The notes under the pieces are model-generated. The model searched no databases. It was not told where the DNA came from and worked only from the letters and a program-made list of their open reading frames with translations. DNA of 64,000 nucleotides, from NCBI GenBank assembly GCA_016716635.1, contig JADJVZ010000012.1:310001-374000 (forward strand). Direction: 5' to 3'. Positions 26,984 to 36,201 of the stretch are shown here, one piece after another. Numbering within the stretch: the stretch's first letter is position 1; each line of letters begins with the position of its first letter. Source of the stretch: Micropruina sp. (GTDB taxonomy: Bacteria; Actinomycetota; Actinomycetes; Propionibacteriales; Propionibacteriaceae). A program made the translations under genes and the position numbers.

Positions 26984-28210
26984 CTAAGCCGAGCCACCGG
27001 CGAACTGGAACAGCTGGCGGCCGTTCTCCGTGATGACCACGGACGGTACTGGCGCCAGGGCCAGATCGACGCGCAGCCGCCCGCCGTCGCCGACCACCTC
27101 ATAAGTGAAGCGCTCGTTGGCGAGCTCGCCCTGCTCGATGCGCCCGCGGATCAACCACGGACGCTCGCGCCGCAGTTCGATCAGCTCGTGGTACAGCGCC
27201 GCCATCCAGGCACCCGCGCCGTCGAGCCCCGCGGGGGTGTCCGGGAAGGCCGGCCGCAGCGGATCGTCGGACGCCCAACCCTCGCCCTTGACCGCCTCGA
27301 ACGCGTATTCGTCACCCGCGTACACCGAGGGCGTGCCCGGGACGGTGAACAGCACCGCGGCGGCCAGCACCGCCCGCCCGGATCCGACCTGGGACGCGAT
27401 GCGTTCGACGTCGTGATTGCCCACGAACGTCTGGGGGACGAACGTCTGCGCAAACTCCTGGTGCCGCTTCAGCGTCCAGGCGAGTTCGAAGAAGTTGGCG
27501 TCCTTGAGGGCCGACCAGGTGGCCTTCCACAGCTCGTATTGGGTGACCGTATCGACGCTGGATCCGGCCACGAAGGCGGCGTAGTCGCCGTGAATGACCT
27601 CGCCCAGGAACCAGGCGTCGGGGAACTCCTCGCGGACGCCCGGGATCACGCGCCGCCAGAACGCCGGGGCCACGGCGTAGGAGGCATCCAGCCGCCACCC
27701 ATCGGCCCCGCGCGCCAGCCAGTAGCGCATGACGTGATCGACCCAGGCCACCACGTCGGGCTCGTCGTGGTTCAAGGTGGCCAGGCCGCCGTGGCCCTCG
27801 AAGGTGACAAGTTGCCCGTCCGTCCAGCGGAAGAGGCGCCCCTCGGGGCCGCCCGCGAGCGCCGCCTGGAAGGCCGGATGCTGGGTGCCGACGTGGTTGA
27901 AGACCCCGTCCAGAACGACCTTGAGGCCGCGGGCGTGCGCCTCGCGGACGAGAATGTCGAAGTCGGCGTCGTCACCCAGCCGCGGATCAATGCGCAGATG
28001 GTCGATCGTGTCGTAGCCGTGGCTGGTCGAGGCGAAGATGGGCCCCAGCAGCAACCCCGTGAAGCCCATGCCGACGGCGTGATCGAGCCAGCCCGTCAGG
28101 CGTCCGAGGCGGTGTTCGACAACGCCCGACGGACGCTCAGGTCGGATCTCCGCCCCCGTGAACCCGAGCGGATAGACGTGCCAGAAGATCGCGTTCTCGC
28201 AGCTGGACAC
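26984..28210 (-). CDS. Alpha-amylase-family (GH13) glycoside hydrolase
   Basis: 408 residues, short for GH13 and without a signal peptide, so cytoplasmic. The conserved regions are LDGVFNH, DGWRLDAS with the nucleophile Asp175, FLGEVIH with acid/base Glu204, and FVGNHD with Asp267. It starts at the barrel (IFWHVYPLGFTGA) and has only a small C-terminal beta domain. It probably hydrolyses or rearranges imported or stored alpha-glucans. GTG 28210 is the start; the gene is divergent from a TetR gene with an operator between. Confidence 0.85.
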   Translation of the reverse strand: MSSCENAIFWHVYPLGFTGAEIRPERPSGVVEHRLGRLTGWLDHAVGMGFTGLLLGPIFASTSHGYDTIDHLRIDPRLGDDADFDILVREAHARGLKVVLDGVFNHVGTQHPAFQAALAGGPEGRLFRWTDGQLVTFEGHGGLATLNHDEPDVVAWVDHVMRYWLARGADGWRLDASYAVAPAFWRRVIPGVREEFPDAWFLGEVIHGDYAAFVAGSSVDTVTQYELWKATWSALKDANFFELAWTLKRHQEFAQTFVPQTFVGNHDVERIASQVGSGRAVLAAAVLFTVPGTPSVYAGDEYAFEAVKGEGWASDDPLRPAFPDTPAGLDGAGAWMAALYHELIELRRERPWLIRGRIEQGELANERFTYEVVGDGGRLRVDLALAPVPSVVITENGRQLFQFAGGSA

Positions 28211-28232
28211 GCGCTCACCCCTTAGTAATCGT

Positions 28233-28254
28233 TCATCACTGTCGTTAGTGATGA
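28233..28254. promoter_or_regulatory. Operator between GH13 and TetR genes
   Basis: TCATCACT and AGTGATGA form a perfect inverted repeat with a 6-bp spacer. It lies between the divergent starts at 28210 and 28283; binding by the adjacent TetR protein is the natural inference. Confidence 0.6.
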
Positions 28255-28269
28255 TACGTCACTACGTGC

Positions 28270-28275
28270 TAGCCT
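28270..28275 (+). promoter_or_regulatory. -10 box of a leaderless promoter
   Basis: TAGCCT is 7 nt before the GTG at 28283. Confidence 0.4.
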
Positions 28276-28282
28276 TGTCAAC

Positions 28283-28891
28283 GTGCACCGTCGAACCGAC
28301 CGCCAACCCCGCACCCGGATGGCCCCGGACGCCCGCCGCCGCGCGATCCTAGACGCCGCCCAGGCCCGATTCGCGGCCGACCCCTACCCCGAGGTCTCGC
28401 TGGCCGCCATCGCCGCCGACGCCGGTGCCTCTGAGGCCCTCATCCACAAGTACTTCGACGGCAAGGCCGGCCTCTACGTCGAGGTCGTCCAAGGCGAACT
28501 CGACCGCCTAGCCCAGCGCCAACACGCCGCCCTCGATGCCCTCCCCCCGAACACGAACGCCCAGGATCACGTCCGGGCCTCCCTCGAGGTCTATCTCGAT
28601 GAGATCGCGGCCTCCCCCCGGGCCTGGCTCACCACCTTCCGCGACGACCCGTCCGACCCCGCAGCAGAGACCCTGCGCGCTGCCCGGGCCGCGTGGGTCG
28701 ACCAGTTGCAGACGCACCTGCTCCCCGACGAGAGTCCCCGCCGCCACTACGCCCTGTGGGGCTACTTCGGCTTCCTGGACGCCGCCTGCCGCGAGTGGAT
28801 TCACCGCGGCTGCCCCCCGCAGGAACGCTGGCCGCTCATCGAAGCCGCCCTCGGCTCGCTCCAAGGCGCGCTGGGCGACTGGGGGCGCTGA
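28283..28891 (+). CDS. TetR-family transcriptional regulator
   Basis: 202 residues. N-terminal helix-turn-helix: ARRRAILDAAQARFA, VSLAAIAADAGASEALIHKYF, DGKAGLYVEVV. The C-terminal ligand domain is not assignable. It is divergent from the GH13 gene with a 22-bp inverted repeat between them and is followed after 88 bp by an MFS gene, so it may control both. The start is GTG 28283 or ATG 28319. Confidence 0.85.
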   Translation: MHRRTDRQPRTRMAPDARRRAILDAAQARFAADPYPEVSLAAIAADAGASEALIHKYFDGKAGLYVEVVQGELDRLAQRQHAALDALPPNTNAQDHVRASLEVYLDEIAASPRAWLTTFRDDPSDPAAETLRAARAAWVDQLQTHLLPDESPRRHYALWGYFGFLDAACREWIHRGCPPQERWPLIEAALGSLQGALGDWGR

Positions 28892-28979
28892 TCCGCTGCC
28901 TGGGACGCTCGGCCTGACCTCCCCAAACCGGGAGAGTTACCCCGCTAACCTGGCTTCCACACACGCCTGAAAAGGAACC

Positions 28980-30188
28980 ATGGCTACCACCACTCCCGTC
29001 GCCCCGGTTCTTCACCGCGCGCGCAACGGCAATCTGATGGCTTTCGCCGTCAACGGTTTCGCCCTGGCGTCCTGGTTAGCACGCGTTCCGGACGTGAAAG
29101 AAGCCCTCGATCTCACCCCGGGGCTGCTAGCGATCTTGCTGCTCGGCATCTCCTCCGGCGCCCTCATCGGCCTGCCCCTGGCCGGACGCCTGACCCATCG
29201 CCTGGGGGCCGCCCGCACCGTCCGTCTCGGGATGATGGTGGAGGTGCCCGGCCTGATCGTGGCCGCCGCGGCGATTCAGCTGAAAGCCCCGCTGTGGATG
29301 GCCGCCGTGCCGTTGGTGCTGGTCGGCCTCGGTAGCGGGGTCTGGGACGTGGCCATGAACCTCGAAGGCACCGTCATCGAGCAGGGCCTGGGCCGCGCGA
29401 TCATGCCGTGGTTTCACGCGGCGTTCAGCGGCGGCACCGTGCTGGGGGCCTTGATCGGCGCCGTCATCGTGTTTCTCAAGGTGCCGCTCCTGCTGCACCT
29501 CGGCGTGGTGGCCGTGCTCGTCGCGGTCGCGGCCTGGTGGGGGACGTCCGACTTCCTGCCGGCCTTCGATGAGCAGTCGGACGACAGCAGCCCCGCCCCG
29601 GTGGTCAACCACCGCTCCGCCTGGACCGAACCGCGGACGCTGCTCATCGGCATCATGGTGCTCGCTGCGGCGTTCACCGAGGGCACCGCGAACGATTGGA
29701 TGGCCGTCGCCTTCGTGGACGGCCACCACCTCGATCCTGCCCTTGGGGTCGTCGGATTGGCGGTCTTCTTGACGTTCATGACGGCCGGTCGGATCCTCGG
29801 CACGCGCCTGTTGGACTCCTTTGGACGCATCCCGGTGCTGCGCGCCATGTTCGCCTCGGCGATCGTCGGCTGCCTCCTCGTCGTCTTCGGCCCCCCATGG
29901 CTGGCCTTCATCGGCGCGGCCATCTGGGGCGTTGGGGCAAGCCTCGGCTTCCCGGTCGGCATGTCGGCCGCCGCCGATGAGCCCCACCGAGCCCACTCAC
30001 GGCTCAGCGTCGTCTCTACGATCGGCTACCTGGCCTTCCTCGCCGGACCGCCGCTCCTCGGTTTCCTGGGCGACAGGGTCGGGGTACTGCGGTCGTTGCT
30101 CGTGGTCGCGGTGATCAGTGCCGCCGCCCTGCTGGTGGTGCCGGTCACCAAGCCCCTGCCCGGGGCCGTCGGCGAGGGCTCGCGCTAG
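28980..30188 (+). CDS. MFS transporter (YbjJ/FucP-like group)
   Basis: 402 residues, twelve transmembrane helices, ATG preceded by AAAAGGAACC. NGFALASWLARVPDVKEALDLTPGLLAILLL at the start and GSGVWDVAMNLEGTVIEQGLGRAIMPWFHAAFSGG in helices 4-5 are typical of a group annotated as sugar or drug MFS proteins. Substrate unknown. It follows the TetR gene and may be its target. Confidence 0.85.
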   Translation: MATTTPVAPVLHRARNGNLMAFAVNGFALASWLARVPDVKEALDLTPGLLAILLLGISSGALIGLPLAGRLTHRLGAARTVRLGMMVEVPGLIVAAAAIQLKAPLWMAAVPLVLVGLGSGVWDVAMNLEGTVIEQGLGRAIMPWFHAAFSGGTVLGALIGAVIVFLKVPLLLHLGVVAVLVAVAAWWGTSDFLPAFDEQSDDSSPAPVVNHRSAWTEPRTLLIGIMVLAAAFTEGTANDWMAVAFVDGHHLDPALGVVGLAVFLTFMTAGRILGTRLLDSFGRIPVLRAMFASAIVGCLLVVFGPPWLAFIGAAIWGVGASLGFPVGMSAAADEPHRAHSRLSVVSTIGYLAFLAGPPLLGFLGDRVGVLRSLLVVAVISAAALLVVPVTKPLPGAVGEGSR

Positions 30189-30278
30189 ACCAAGGCGTGC
30201 GCGCTAGCCTGAGGGCACGCTTGGCGGCGCCGACACTCGCCGCCCATTCGCCTCATCTACGCGCGCCAGGGAGCCTCC

Positions 30279-31238
30279 ATGATCCGTCTCGCCACCATCG
30301 GCACCAGCATGATCACCGGCGAGTTCGCCGCCGCCGTGAAGCAGGTGGACGGCATTGAGGTGACGGTCGTCCATTCGCGCGATGCCGCCAAGGGGGAGGC
30401 CTTCGCCGCCAAAATCGGCGCGCCGGCAGTGTCGACCGACATGGCGGCGATGCTGGGATCGTCCGAGGTCGACGCCGTGTACGTGGCGTCGCCGAACAGC
30501 GTCCACGCGTCGCAGGCACGTGACGCCCTGCGGGCCGGCAAGCACGTCATCGTGGAGAAGCCGGCCGTCCAGTCCGCCGCCGAGTGGATCGAACTCACCG
30601 CGCTGGCGAAGGCGCAGGGAGTCGTCCTGATGGAGGCCATGCGCAGTTCCTACGATCCGTCCTTCGAGACCATCCGCGAGCTCATGGGCACACTCGGGCC
30701 GATCCGCGGCGCCACGCTTCGCCTGCAGCAACGTTCGTCCCGCTACGACGACCTGCTGGAGGGCCGGGTCACCCCCGTATTCGACCCCGCCTTCGGCGGC
30801 GGCGCCTTGTCGGATCTGGGCATCTACTGCGTCCACGCGATGATCCAGCTGTTCGGCGAGCCCACCCGGGTGCTGGCCGCGAGCGTCCCGGTGAGCACCG
30901 GGGCCGACGGCTCGGGGGACGCCTTGTGCGTCTTCGATGGCATGGTGGTCGAACTTTCCTACTCCAAGATCACCGGTTCACCGTTGCCCAACGAGATCCG
31001 GGGCGAGCAGGGACGCCTGACCTTCGACAGCATCAACAACCCGGCGATCGTCCAGGTGGAGCGCCGCGACGGCACGTCCGATGAGCGCCGCTGGGACAAG
31101 ACAGAGTTCAACCTCGAGCACGAGGTGGCGCGCTTCCGCGACCTGGTGAACGGCCTCGACTCGGATGCGTCCGACCAGGCGGCCAGCCTGTCGGCCCTCC
31201 GCGTGATGGATGCGATTCGGGCGGCCGCCACGGCCTAG
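30279..31238 (+). CDS. Gfo/Idh/MocA-family NAD(P)-dependent oxidoreductase
   Basis: 319 residues. N-terminal Rossmann domain (RLATIGTSMITGEFAAA; YVASPNSVHASQARDALRAGKHVIVEKP, with the conserved EKP lysine), then the alpha/beta substrate domain (FGGGALSDLGIYCVHAMIQLFGEP). The family oxidises or reduces sugar or cyclitol derivatives. GGGAG precedes the ATG. No neighbour defines the substrate. Confidence 0.88.
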   Translation: MIRLATIGTSMITGEFAAAVKQVDGIEVTVVHSRDAAKGEAFAAKIGAPAVSTDMAAMLGSSEVDAVYVASPNSVHASQARDALRAGKHVIVEKPAVQSAAEWIELTALAKAQGVVLMEAMRSSYDPSFETIRELMGTLGPIRGATLRLQQRSSRYDDLLEGRVTPVFDPAFGGGALSDLGIYCVHAMIQLFGEPTRVLAASVPVSTGADGSGDALCVFDGMVVELSYSKITGSPLPNEIRGEQGRLTFDSINNPAIVQVERRDGTSDERRWDKTEFNLEHEVARFRDLVNGLDSDASDQAASLSALRVMDAIRAAATA

Positions 31239-31253
31239 GTCAGACTAGTCACC

Positions 31254-31934
31254 ATGACTCGACGCCTGCTCGCCGCCCTTCTGTTCCTGCCCATGCTCCT
31301 GGTGGGCTGCAGCAGCACCCCCACCACGACGACCAGTACGTCCGGGGCGACCACAACAACGGCCGCAGCCGCCACGCCCACCTGCCCTCCGGTGGCAGGC
31401 GCCACGACCCGGACGACCACCTTCGCCGCGCCGCCCCCCATGTGCCTGGAAACCGGCAAGACCTACGCGGCGGTCGTGAAGACCGACATCGGCACAATCG
31501 AGATCACCTTCGATGCCAACGCCGCGCCCAAGACCGTGAACAACTTCGTGTTCCTGGCGCGCAACCACTACTACGACGGCATCGTCTTCCACCGCGTAAT
31601 TTCGGGATTCATGGCCCAAACAGGCGACCCGACCGGCACCGGGCGGGGTGGTCCCGGCTACAAGTTCACCGATGAACTACCTAAGGCCGGCAGCTATAAA
31701 GTCGGCTCGGTCGCCATGGCGAATGCCGGCGCCAACACCAATGGCAGTCAGTTCTTCCTCATCACCGGCGACGCCGGCGTGGCCCTCGCCCCCAGCTACT
31801 CCCTCTTTGGGCAGGTCACTTCCGGCATGGACGTCCTGATGAAGATCGATGCCGATGGCGGTGACCCGCAGGCCAACGGCATGCCGCCGAAGGTCACGCA
31901 CACTATGCAAACGGTGACCATCGTCCAGCGCTGA
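31254..31934 (+). CDS. Cyclophilin-type peptidyl-prolyl isomerase lipoprotein
   Basis: 226 residues. Signal peptide with lipobox LLVGC, then a Thr-rich linker and a cyclophilin domain (about 72-226): VKTDIGTIEITFDANAAPKTVNNFVFLARNHYYDGIVFHRVISGFMAQTGDPTGTGRGGPGYKF, ANAGANTNGSQFFL. The active-site Arg and the FMAQ segment are present. It should assist folding of secreted proteins outside the membrane. It lies 15 bp after the oxidoreductase gene. Confidence 0.9.
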   Translation: MTRRLLAALLFLPMLLVGCSSTPTTTTSTSGATTTTAAAATPTCPPVAGATTRTTTFAAPPPMCLETGKTYAAVVKTDIGTIEITFDANAAPKTVNNFVFLARNHYYDGIVFHRVISGFMAQTGDPTGTGRGGPGYKFTDELPKAGSYKVGSVAMANAGANTNGSQFFLITGDAGVALAPSYSLFGQVTSGMDVLMKIDADGGDPQANGMPPKVTHTMQTVTIVQR

Positions 31935-32059
31935 GCTCAAAAAGAAGCCAAACGCACCCACAAACTGAAACGTTAAGGACACCTTGGTTCATAACCGTCA
32001 CCTTGCCACCCCAACGTTCTTGTATGTGACTAACATCGGGTTGGAAGAAAAGGGTGAGG

Positions 32060-32611
32060 ATGTCCAAAGTATCTCCAGAGCAAGCGTCGGCCCAGCTAGA
32101 TGCTGGGCCACCGGCTGAGTCGACGACACCAGCGTCGCGATCATTTAGGCAAATTTTGCTTCGGCAGCTCACGGAACGCCTGCAGCAGTTAAGTTGGATT
32201 TCGGGCCGCGTCGGCCACGTTTTCGCAAGCCGGCAGCAATTGCATCCCACTGACTTCCGGGCCTTGACGGCGATCTATCAGAACGAGCGAGCCGGGCATC
32301 CGATGACGGGCCGCGACTTGACCGTCGAGCTTGATCTCACCCCTGCCGCCATCACGTACGTGGTGGATCGGTTGGTGGCATCCGGTCACGTCGCACGCGA
32401 GCGCGATCCCGGGGACGGACGCCGCCTCCTGCTGCGCTACTCCGAGCCCGGACGGGAGGTCGCGATGCGCTTCTTCGGCCCTCTCGGACGCCACCACAAG
32501 GACGCCCTCGCCGGATTTAGCGAGGCCGAGTTGGAGTGCGCCTCCCGTGTTCTGGGCGCGGTGGTGACCTCGCTCACCGAGTACGAGGGCGTGTTGCGGC
32601 AATCCGACTAG
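32060..32611 (+). CDS. MarR-family transcriptional regulator
   Basis: 183 residues. Winged helix: HPTDFRALTAIYQNERAGHPMTGRDLTVELDLTPAAITYVVDRLVASGHVARERDPGDGRRLLLRYSEPG. A 45-residue N-terminal extension precedes it. ATG 32060 follows AGGGTGAGG; the GTG at 32054 is less likely. The upstream 118 bp is A/T-rich and contains AACGTT twice (about 31971 and 32014), perhaps an autoregulatory site. Targets unknown. Confidence 0.85.
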   Translation: MSKVSPEQASAQLDAGPPAESTTPASRSFRQILLRQLTERLQQLSWISGRVGHVFASRQQLHPTDFRALTAIYQNERAGHPMTGRDLTVELDLTPAAITYVVDRLVASGHVARERDPGDGRRLLLRYSEPGREVAMRFFGPLGRHHKDALAGFSEAELECASRVLGAVVTSLTEYEGVLRQSD

Positions 32612-32654
32612 GCGTCGGAGACCATCGGGCGACCTGACCGGCGACCCGCGAAGC

Positions 32655-32750
32655 ACATAGCAGCCTGTGCGTGGGAGCGCATGGCCGCCTGTGCGTGGGA
32701 GCGCATGGCCGCCTGTGCGCGGACGTGCATAGCCGCCTGTGCGCGGACGT
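32655..32750. repeat. Four tandem copies of a 24-bp unit
   Basis: Units beginning GCATGGCCGCCTGTGCG repeat at 32655, 32679, 32703 and 32727 with small changes. They lie in the 291-bp gap before the FNT gene. I see no gene there. Confidence 0.75.
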
Positions 32751-32902
32751 GCATTGACGTCCCTGCATGACGGCCGTCCGTGGCAGCACGGGGTCGTCGT
32801 CCTCTCACAACGGTGCCTAGCACCCCGACAGATCGGCGCCCACAACTGTCCGTCCGCTGAAGGTCTAGCCAGCGGGTCGGCGGCCTCTGCCACGATAAGG
32901 TC

Positions 32903-33745
32903 GTGAACGAGCAGTTGTTCCCCGGTAAGCACTTCATCTCGACCGTGCTTGATGCCCTGGAAACCAAGCATCAGATGTCAGGTCTCATGACCCGGCGCTA
33001 CCTCCAACGCGCCGGCATGGCCGGGCTCATCATCGGCTTGATGTACCTGACCAACTTCGCGGTGGTCGCTGTCTTCGTCGATCTCAAGCTCGAGGGCACA
33101 GCCCTCACGGGCGTGGGCAAGCTGCTGGGTGCGCTGGTCTTCGGCTTCGCGTTGGTGTTTATCTACTACACGAAGTCCGAGTTGCTCACCTCGAACATGA
33201 TGATCGTCTCCATCGGGGCCTATCACCACGGCACCTCGTGGCGCCGCGCGCTGCGCCTGCTGGGCTTGTGTTACCTGGGCAACTTCCTCGGCGGACTCGT
33301 CATCGCCGTCCTGGTCTACTTCAGCTCGCTGCTGGACGGGAACGCGCTGAAGCTCGTCAACGCCGCCGTGGCGCACAAGCTGGAGTACGTCGCGTCCGGC
33401 CCCACCGGATGGGGGGACCTGTTCGTCCGTGCCATCTTGTGCAACTTCCTGATCAACCTGGCCATGCTGCTCGTCTACAACGGCCTGATCCACGACGACC
33501 TCACGAAGTGCCTGGCCATGATCATGAGCGTGTTCATCTTCGCCTTCGTGGGGCTGGAGCACTCAGTGGCCAACACCGTTCTGTTCACCATCGTCGGCCT
33601 CAAAGAGGGCCTGGACGTGGGAGCGGCTGCGGCGAACGTACTCATTGCCCTCATCGGTAACTACATCGGCGGCGGCGTCCTCATCGGCTTCTACTACGCG
33701 TACGTCAACGACGATCGCGCCCTCAAATCAACCTCGAACCTGTAA
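32903..33745 (+). CDS. Formate/nitrite transporter family (FNT) channel
   Basis: 280 residues, six transmembrane helices. Family motifs: KSELLTSNMM, CNFLINLAMLL, GLEHSVANTVLF and GNYIGGGVLIG. In FNT proteins such channels carry formate, nitrite, lactate or hydrosulfide with protons. A preceding TetR/MarR pair is not obviously linked; the LDH gene 87 bp downstream on the same strand makes formate or lactate traffic in fermentation plausible. GTG 32903 follows GATAAGGTC. Confidence 0.88.
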   Translation: MNEQLFPGKHFISTVLDALETKHQMSGLMTRRYLQRAGMAGLIIGLMYLTNFAVVAVFVDLKLEGTALTGVGKLLGALVFGFALVFIYYTKSELLTSNMMIVSIGAYHHGTSWRRALRLLGLCYLGNFLGGLVIAVLVYFSSLLDGNALKLVNAAVAHKLEYVASGPTGWGDLFVRAILCNFLINLAMLLVYNGLIHDDLTKCLAMIMSVFIFAFVGLEHSVANTVLFTIVGLKEGLDVGAAAANVLIALIGNYIGGGVLIGFYYAYVNDDRALKSTSNL

Positions 33746-33819
33746 CCGGGTGCGGGTGTCTGTCCTCGTCCAAGACCAGTTCGCTGGTCCCTTACCTCCC
33801 CCCACAAACCCACTCTCGA

Positions 33820-33825
33820 TAGGGT
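33820..33825 (+). promoter_or_regulatory. -10 box of a leaderless promoter
   Basis: TAGGGT is 7 nt before the GTG at 33833. Confidence 0.45.
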
Positions 33826-33832
33826 CCACAAC

Positions 33833-34792
33833 GTGAAGTACGCAGGAAACAAGGTCGTCCTCATCGGCACCGGAGCAGTTGGCGTCGCCTACGCCTACGC
33901 CCTGGTCAATCAAGGCATCTGTGAGGAACTGGTCCTCATCGACATCAACGAAAAGAAGGCCCGGGCTGACGTCCGCGACCTCAACCACTGCGAGGCCTGG
34001 GCGCCCTCGGCGGTCACGGTTACGTTCGGTGACTACTCCGATTGCTCAACGGCAGCCATGGTGGTCATCTGTGCGGGCATCGCCCAGAAGCCCGGCCAAA
34101 GCCGACTGGACCTCATCCAGACCAATATGGGCATCTTCAAGGACATCGTCGGCAAGGTGATGAACTCCGGCTTCGATGGCATCTTCTTGGTGGCCACGAA
34201 CCCCGTGGACATCCTGACCTACGCCACCTGGCGCTACTCGGGCCTGCCCGCCGCCCAGGTGATGGGCTCCGGCACCACCCTCGACACCGCCCGCTTCCGG
34301 TTCAACCTGGCTCAGTACTTCGGGGTCGCGACCACGAACGTCCACGCCAACATCATCGGCGAGCATGGCGACTCCGAGCTTCCGGTGTGGTCGGGGGCGG
34401 TTGTGGCCGGCCGTTCCATGCACCGGCTGCTGGAGGTCAACCCCGAGATCAAGGTGGCCCTGGACGAAATCTTCATCCAGACCCGCGACGAGGCTTACGG
34501 CATCATCGAAGCCAAGGGATCGACGTCCTACGGCATCGGCATGGCCCTCGCCCGGATCACCCGCGCAGTCTTGCGCAACCAGAAGATCACGCTCCCGATT
34601 TCAGCCCTCCTGCAGGGTCAATACGGCCACCGTGGTCTCTATATCGGCGTCCCCGCCTCCGTCGGACGCCAAGGCGTCGGCGACATCATCGAGCTGGACC
34701 TCGAGACCGAAGAGCAGGAAATGTTCGACCAGTCCGTGGCCACCCTCAAAGAGGCCCAGGCCCCCTTCTGGCCGGACATCGCGCCCGCCTGA
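33833..34792 (+). CDS. ldh: L-lactate dehydrogenase
   Basis: 319 residues. NAD-binding GTGAVGVAYAYALV, cofactor-selecting LIDINEKKARADV, ICAGIAQKPGQSR, ATNPVDILTY, and GEHGDSE with the catalytic His178 are all present. It reduces pyruvate to lactate and reoxidises NADH. No allosteric fructose-bisphosphate claim can be made. Start GTG 33833 is supported by the TAGGGT box and the Rossmann fold starting at residue 8. A 14-bp-stem terminator lies 22 bp after the stop. Confidence 0.93.
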   Translation: MKYAGNKVVLIGTGAVGVAYAYALVNQGICEELVLIDINEKKARADVRDLNHCEAWAPSAVTVTFGDYSDCSTAAMVVICAGIAQKPGQSRLDLIQTNMGIFKDIVGKVMNSGFDGIFLVATNPVDILTYATWRYSGLPAAQVMGSGTTLDTARFRFNLAQYFGVATTNVHANIIGEHGDSELPVWSGAVVAGRSMHRLLEVNPEIKVALDEIFIQTRDEAYGIIEAKGSTSYGIGMALARITRAVLRNQKITLPISALLQGQYGHRGLYIGVPASVGRQGVGDIIELDLETEEQEMFDQSVATLKEAQAPFWPDIAPA

Positions 34793-34814
34793 GCGTTCTG
34801 CGTGCGGCTTAGAC

Positions 34815-34846
34815 GAGGGCCCGGATCCGATTGGATCCGGGCCCTC
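34815..34846 (+). terminator. Terminator hairpin after ldh
   Basis: GAGGGCCCGGATCC-GATT-GGATCCGGGCCCTC, a perfect 14-bp stem. The same 32 bases recur at 37984-38015. Confidence 0.8.
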
Positions 34847-34962
34847 GGCCGTTTCAACCAAGGCCGGACCGCAACACAGGGGGCGCTTCTTCCGGACCTC
34901 GGGCGTGCCGGCCTCGGGGGAGCCGGGCGGGCTCGTTACACCTCCGCCTGGGCAGTGGTTGG

Positions 34963-35037
34963 TGACCGAAACATGCCCCTCAGTGGCCGCCATGGAGCCG
35001 ACATCCACGCATGCGCCTCACGGGCATGTCTTGGTCA
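34963..35037 (+). repeat. 75-bp inverted-arm repeat, copy 3
   Basis: TGACCGAAACATGCCCCTCA pairs with CTCACGGGCATGTCTTGGTCA-type DNA (arms to 35037), with CGACATCCACGC in the loop. Confidence 0.75.
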
Positions 35038-35137
35038 CGGCCGCAGGGCGGGAGGGTGGGAATCGGGGTGCCGCCGCCTAGACAGGTGTCTAGTTTCGGG
35101 GTGCCCCGCTGCTCATTGTTTGACCCCGCACCCGCCC

Positions 35138-35188
35138 GTCAAGGGCGCCTCCGGCGTCCCTGCGGGATGGCCCCCGGCCACCCTTGAC
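35138..35188 (+). repeat. Cloverleaf repeat, copy B
   Basis: Stem GTCAAGGG/CCCTTGAC; hairpins CGCC-TCC-GGCG, TCCC-TGC-GGGA and TGGCC-CCC-GGCCA. The third hairpin differs from copy A on both strands. Confidence 0.8.
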
Positions 35189-35301
35189 CGGCAGGTCCCC
35201 GGCGTCATTTCTGGCAGCTACAGGTTCACCCCTCCTTGTGGCAGCCCGGGTTGGTGACCGAACCAGGGGCTTAACCCCTTCTGGTGGACACGCGGTGTGT
35301 T

Positions 35302-36201
35302 TCACGCTGCGGTTGCCAGCGTAGTTGTGTGGTGGTTGTTCTCGTAGGTGATAGGGCTTTGGTAGCCGCAGGTGGAGTGTCGTCGGCGGGTGTTGTAGCG
35401 GGTGATCCAGGCGAACACGGCCCGGCGGGCGCTGGCCTGGTCGGGCCAGCTCGCGGCGCCGGCGAGGGTTTCACGTTTCAGGGTGGCGTTGAACGACTCG
35501 GCCAGCGCGTTATCGGCGCTGGTCCCCACGGCCCCCATGGAACGCGTCACCCCGAACTCAAGGCACAGGGCCGCGTATTCCTTCGAGGCGTACTGGGCTC
35601 CGTGATCGGAGTGAAACACCGCCCCCGCCAATGATCCCCGCAGGCTCGCGGCGGCCCGGAGCGCTCCGGTGACCAGCGAGGTCCGCATGTGATCAGTGAT
35701 GGACCAGCCCACGATCCGCCGCGAAAAGCAGTCGATCACGGTCGCCAAATACAAGAACCCGTCGGTGTCACAGGGGAGGTAGGTGATATCCCCGACGTAA
35801 CGCACGTTCGGCGCTACGGCGGTGAAATCCCGGTCCAGGAGGTCGGGGACCAGCTGGGTATCCGCGGCCGGGATCGTGGTCCGAACCCGCCGCCGTAACC
35901 GGATCCCGACGATTTGTTCCTCGCGCATCACCCGAGCCACCCGTTTGTGGTTGACCCGTTCCTCGGCGGGGACCCCGTCGTTCAACTCGGCGGTGACCCG
36001 CGGCGCCCCGTAAGCCCGATCCTGAGCGTGGACCTCCCGGATCTGTTGCGCGAGCGCCGCATCGGCAGCCTGCCGGGCCGCCCGGGCTGGAGCGGCAGCC
36101 AACCACTTATAGAACGATGACCGTGCGATATGCACGACCTCACACAACCGCTTCACCCCGAAGGTGGCCTGGTGATCGACGACGAACTGGAAGCGGTTCA
36201 C
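35302..36201 (-). CDS. IS3-family transposase, OrfB (DDE integrase)
   Basis: 299 residues. The rve catalytic triad is visible: Asp in RYVGDITYLP, Asp in FHSDHGAQY, and Glu in NALAESFNATLKRE. An N-terminal HTH_21 segment (EVVHIARSSFYKWL) precedes it. GTG 36201 overlaps the OrfA stop (GTGA). In this family a fused OrfAB made by -1 frameshifting is often the active transposase; I did not identify a clear slippery run. Confidence 0.9.
   Translation of the reverse strand: MNRFQFVVDHQATFGVKRLCEVVHIARSSFYKWLAAAPARAARQAADAALAQQIREVHAQDRAYGAPRVTAELNDGVPAEERVNHKRVARVMREEQIVGIRLRRRVRTTIPAADTQLVPDLLDRDFTAVAPNVRYVGDITYLPCDTDGFLYLATVIDCFSRRIVGWSITDHMRTSLVTGALRAAASLRGSLAGAVFHSDHGAQYASKEYAALCLEFGVTRSMGAVGTSADNALAESFNATLKRETLAGAASWPDQASARRAVFAWITRYNTRRRHSTCGYQSPITYENNHHTTTLATAA

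Noticed and set aside
26492..28225. 577-codon plus-strand frame over the GH13 and ABM genes
   Set aside because: Fully explained by the two minus-strand genes with catalytic motifs.
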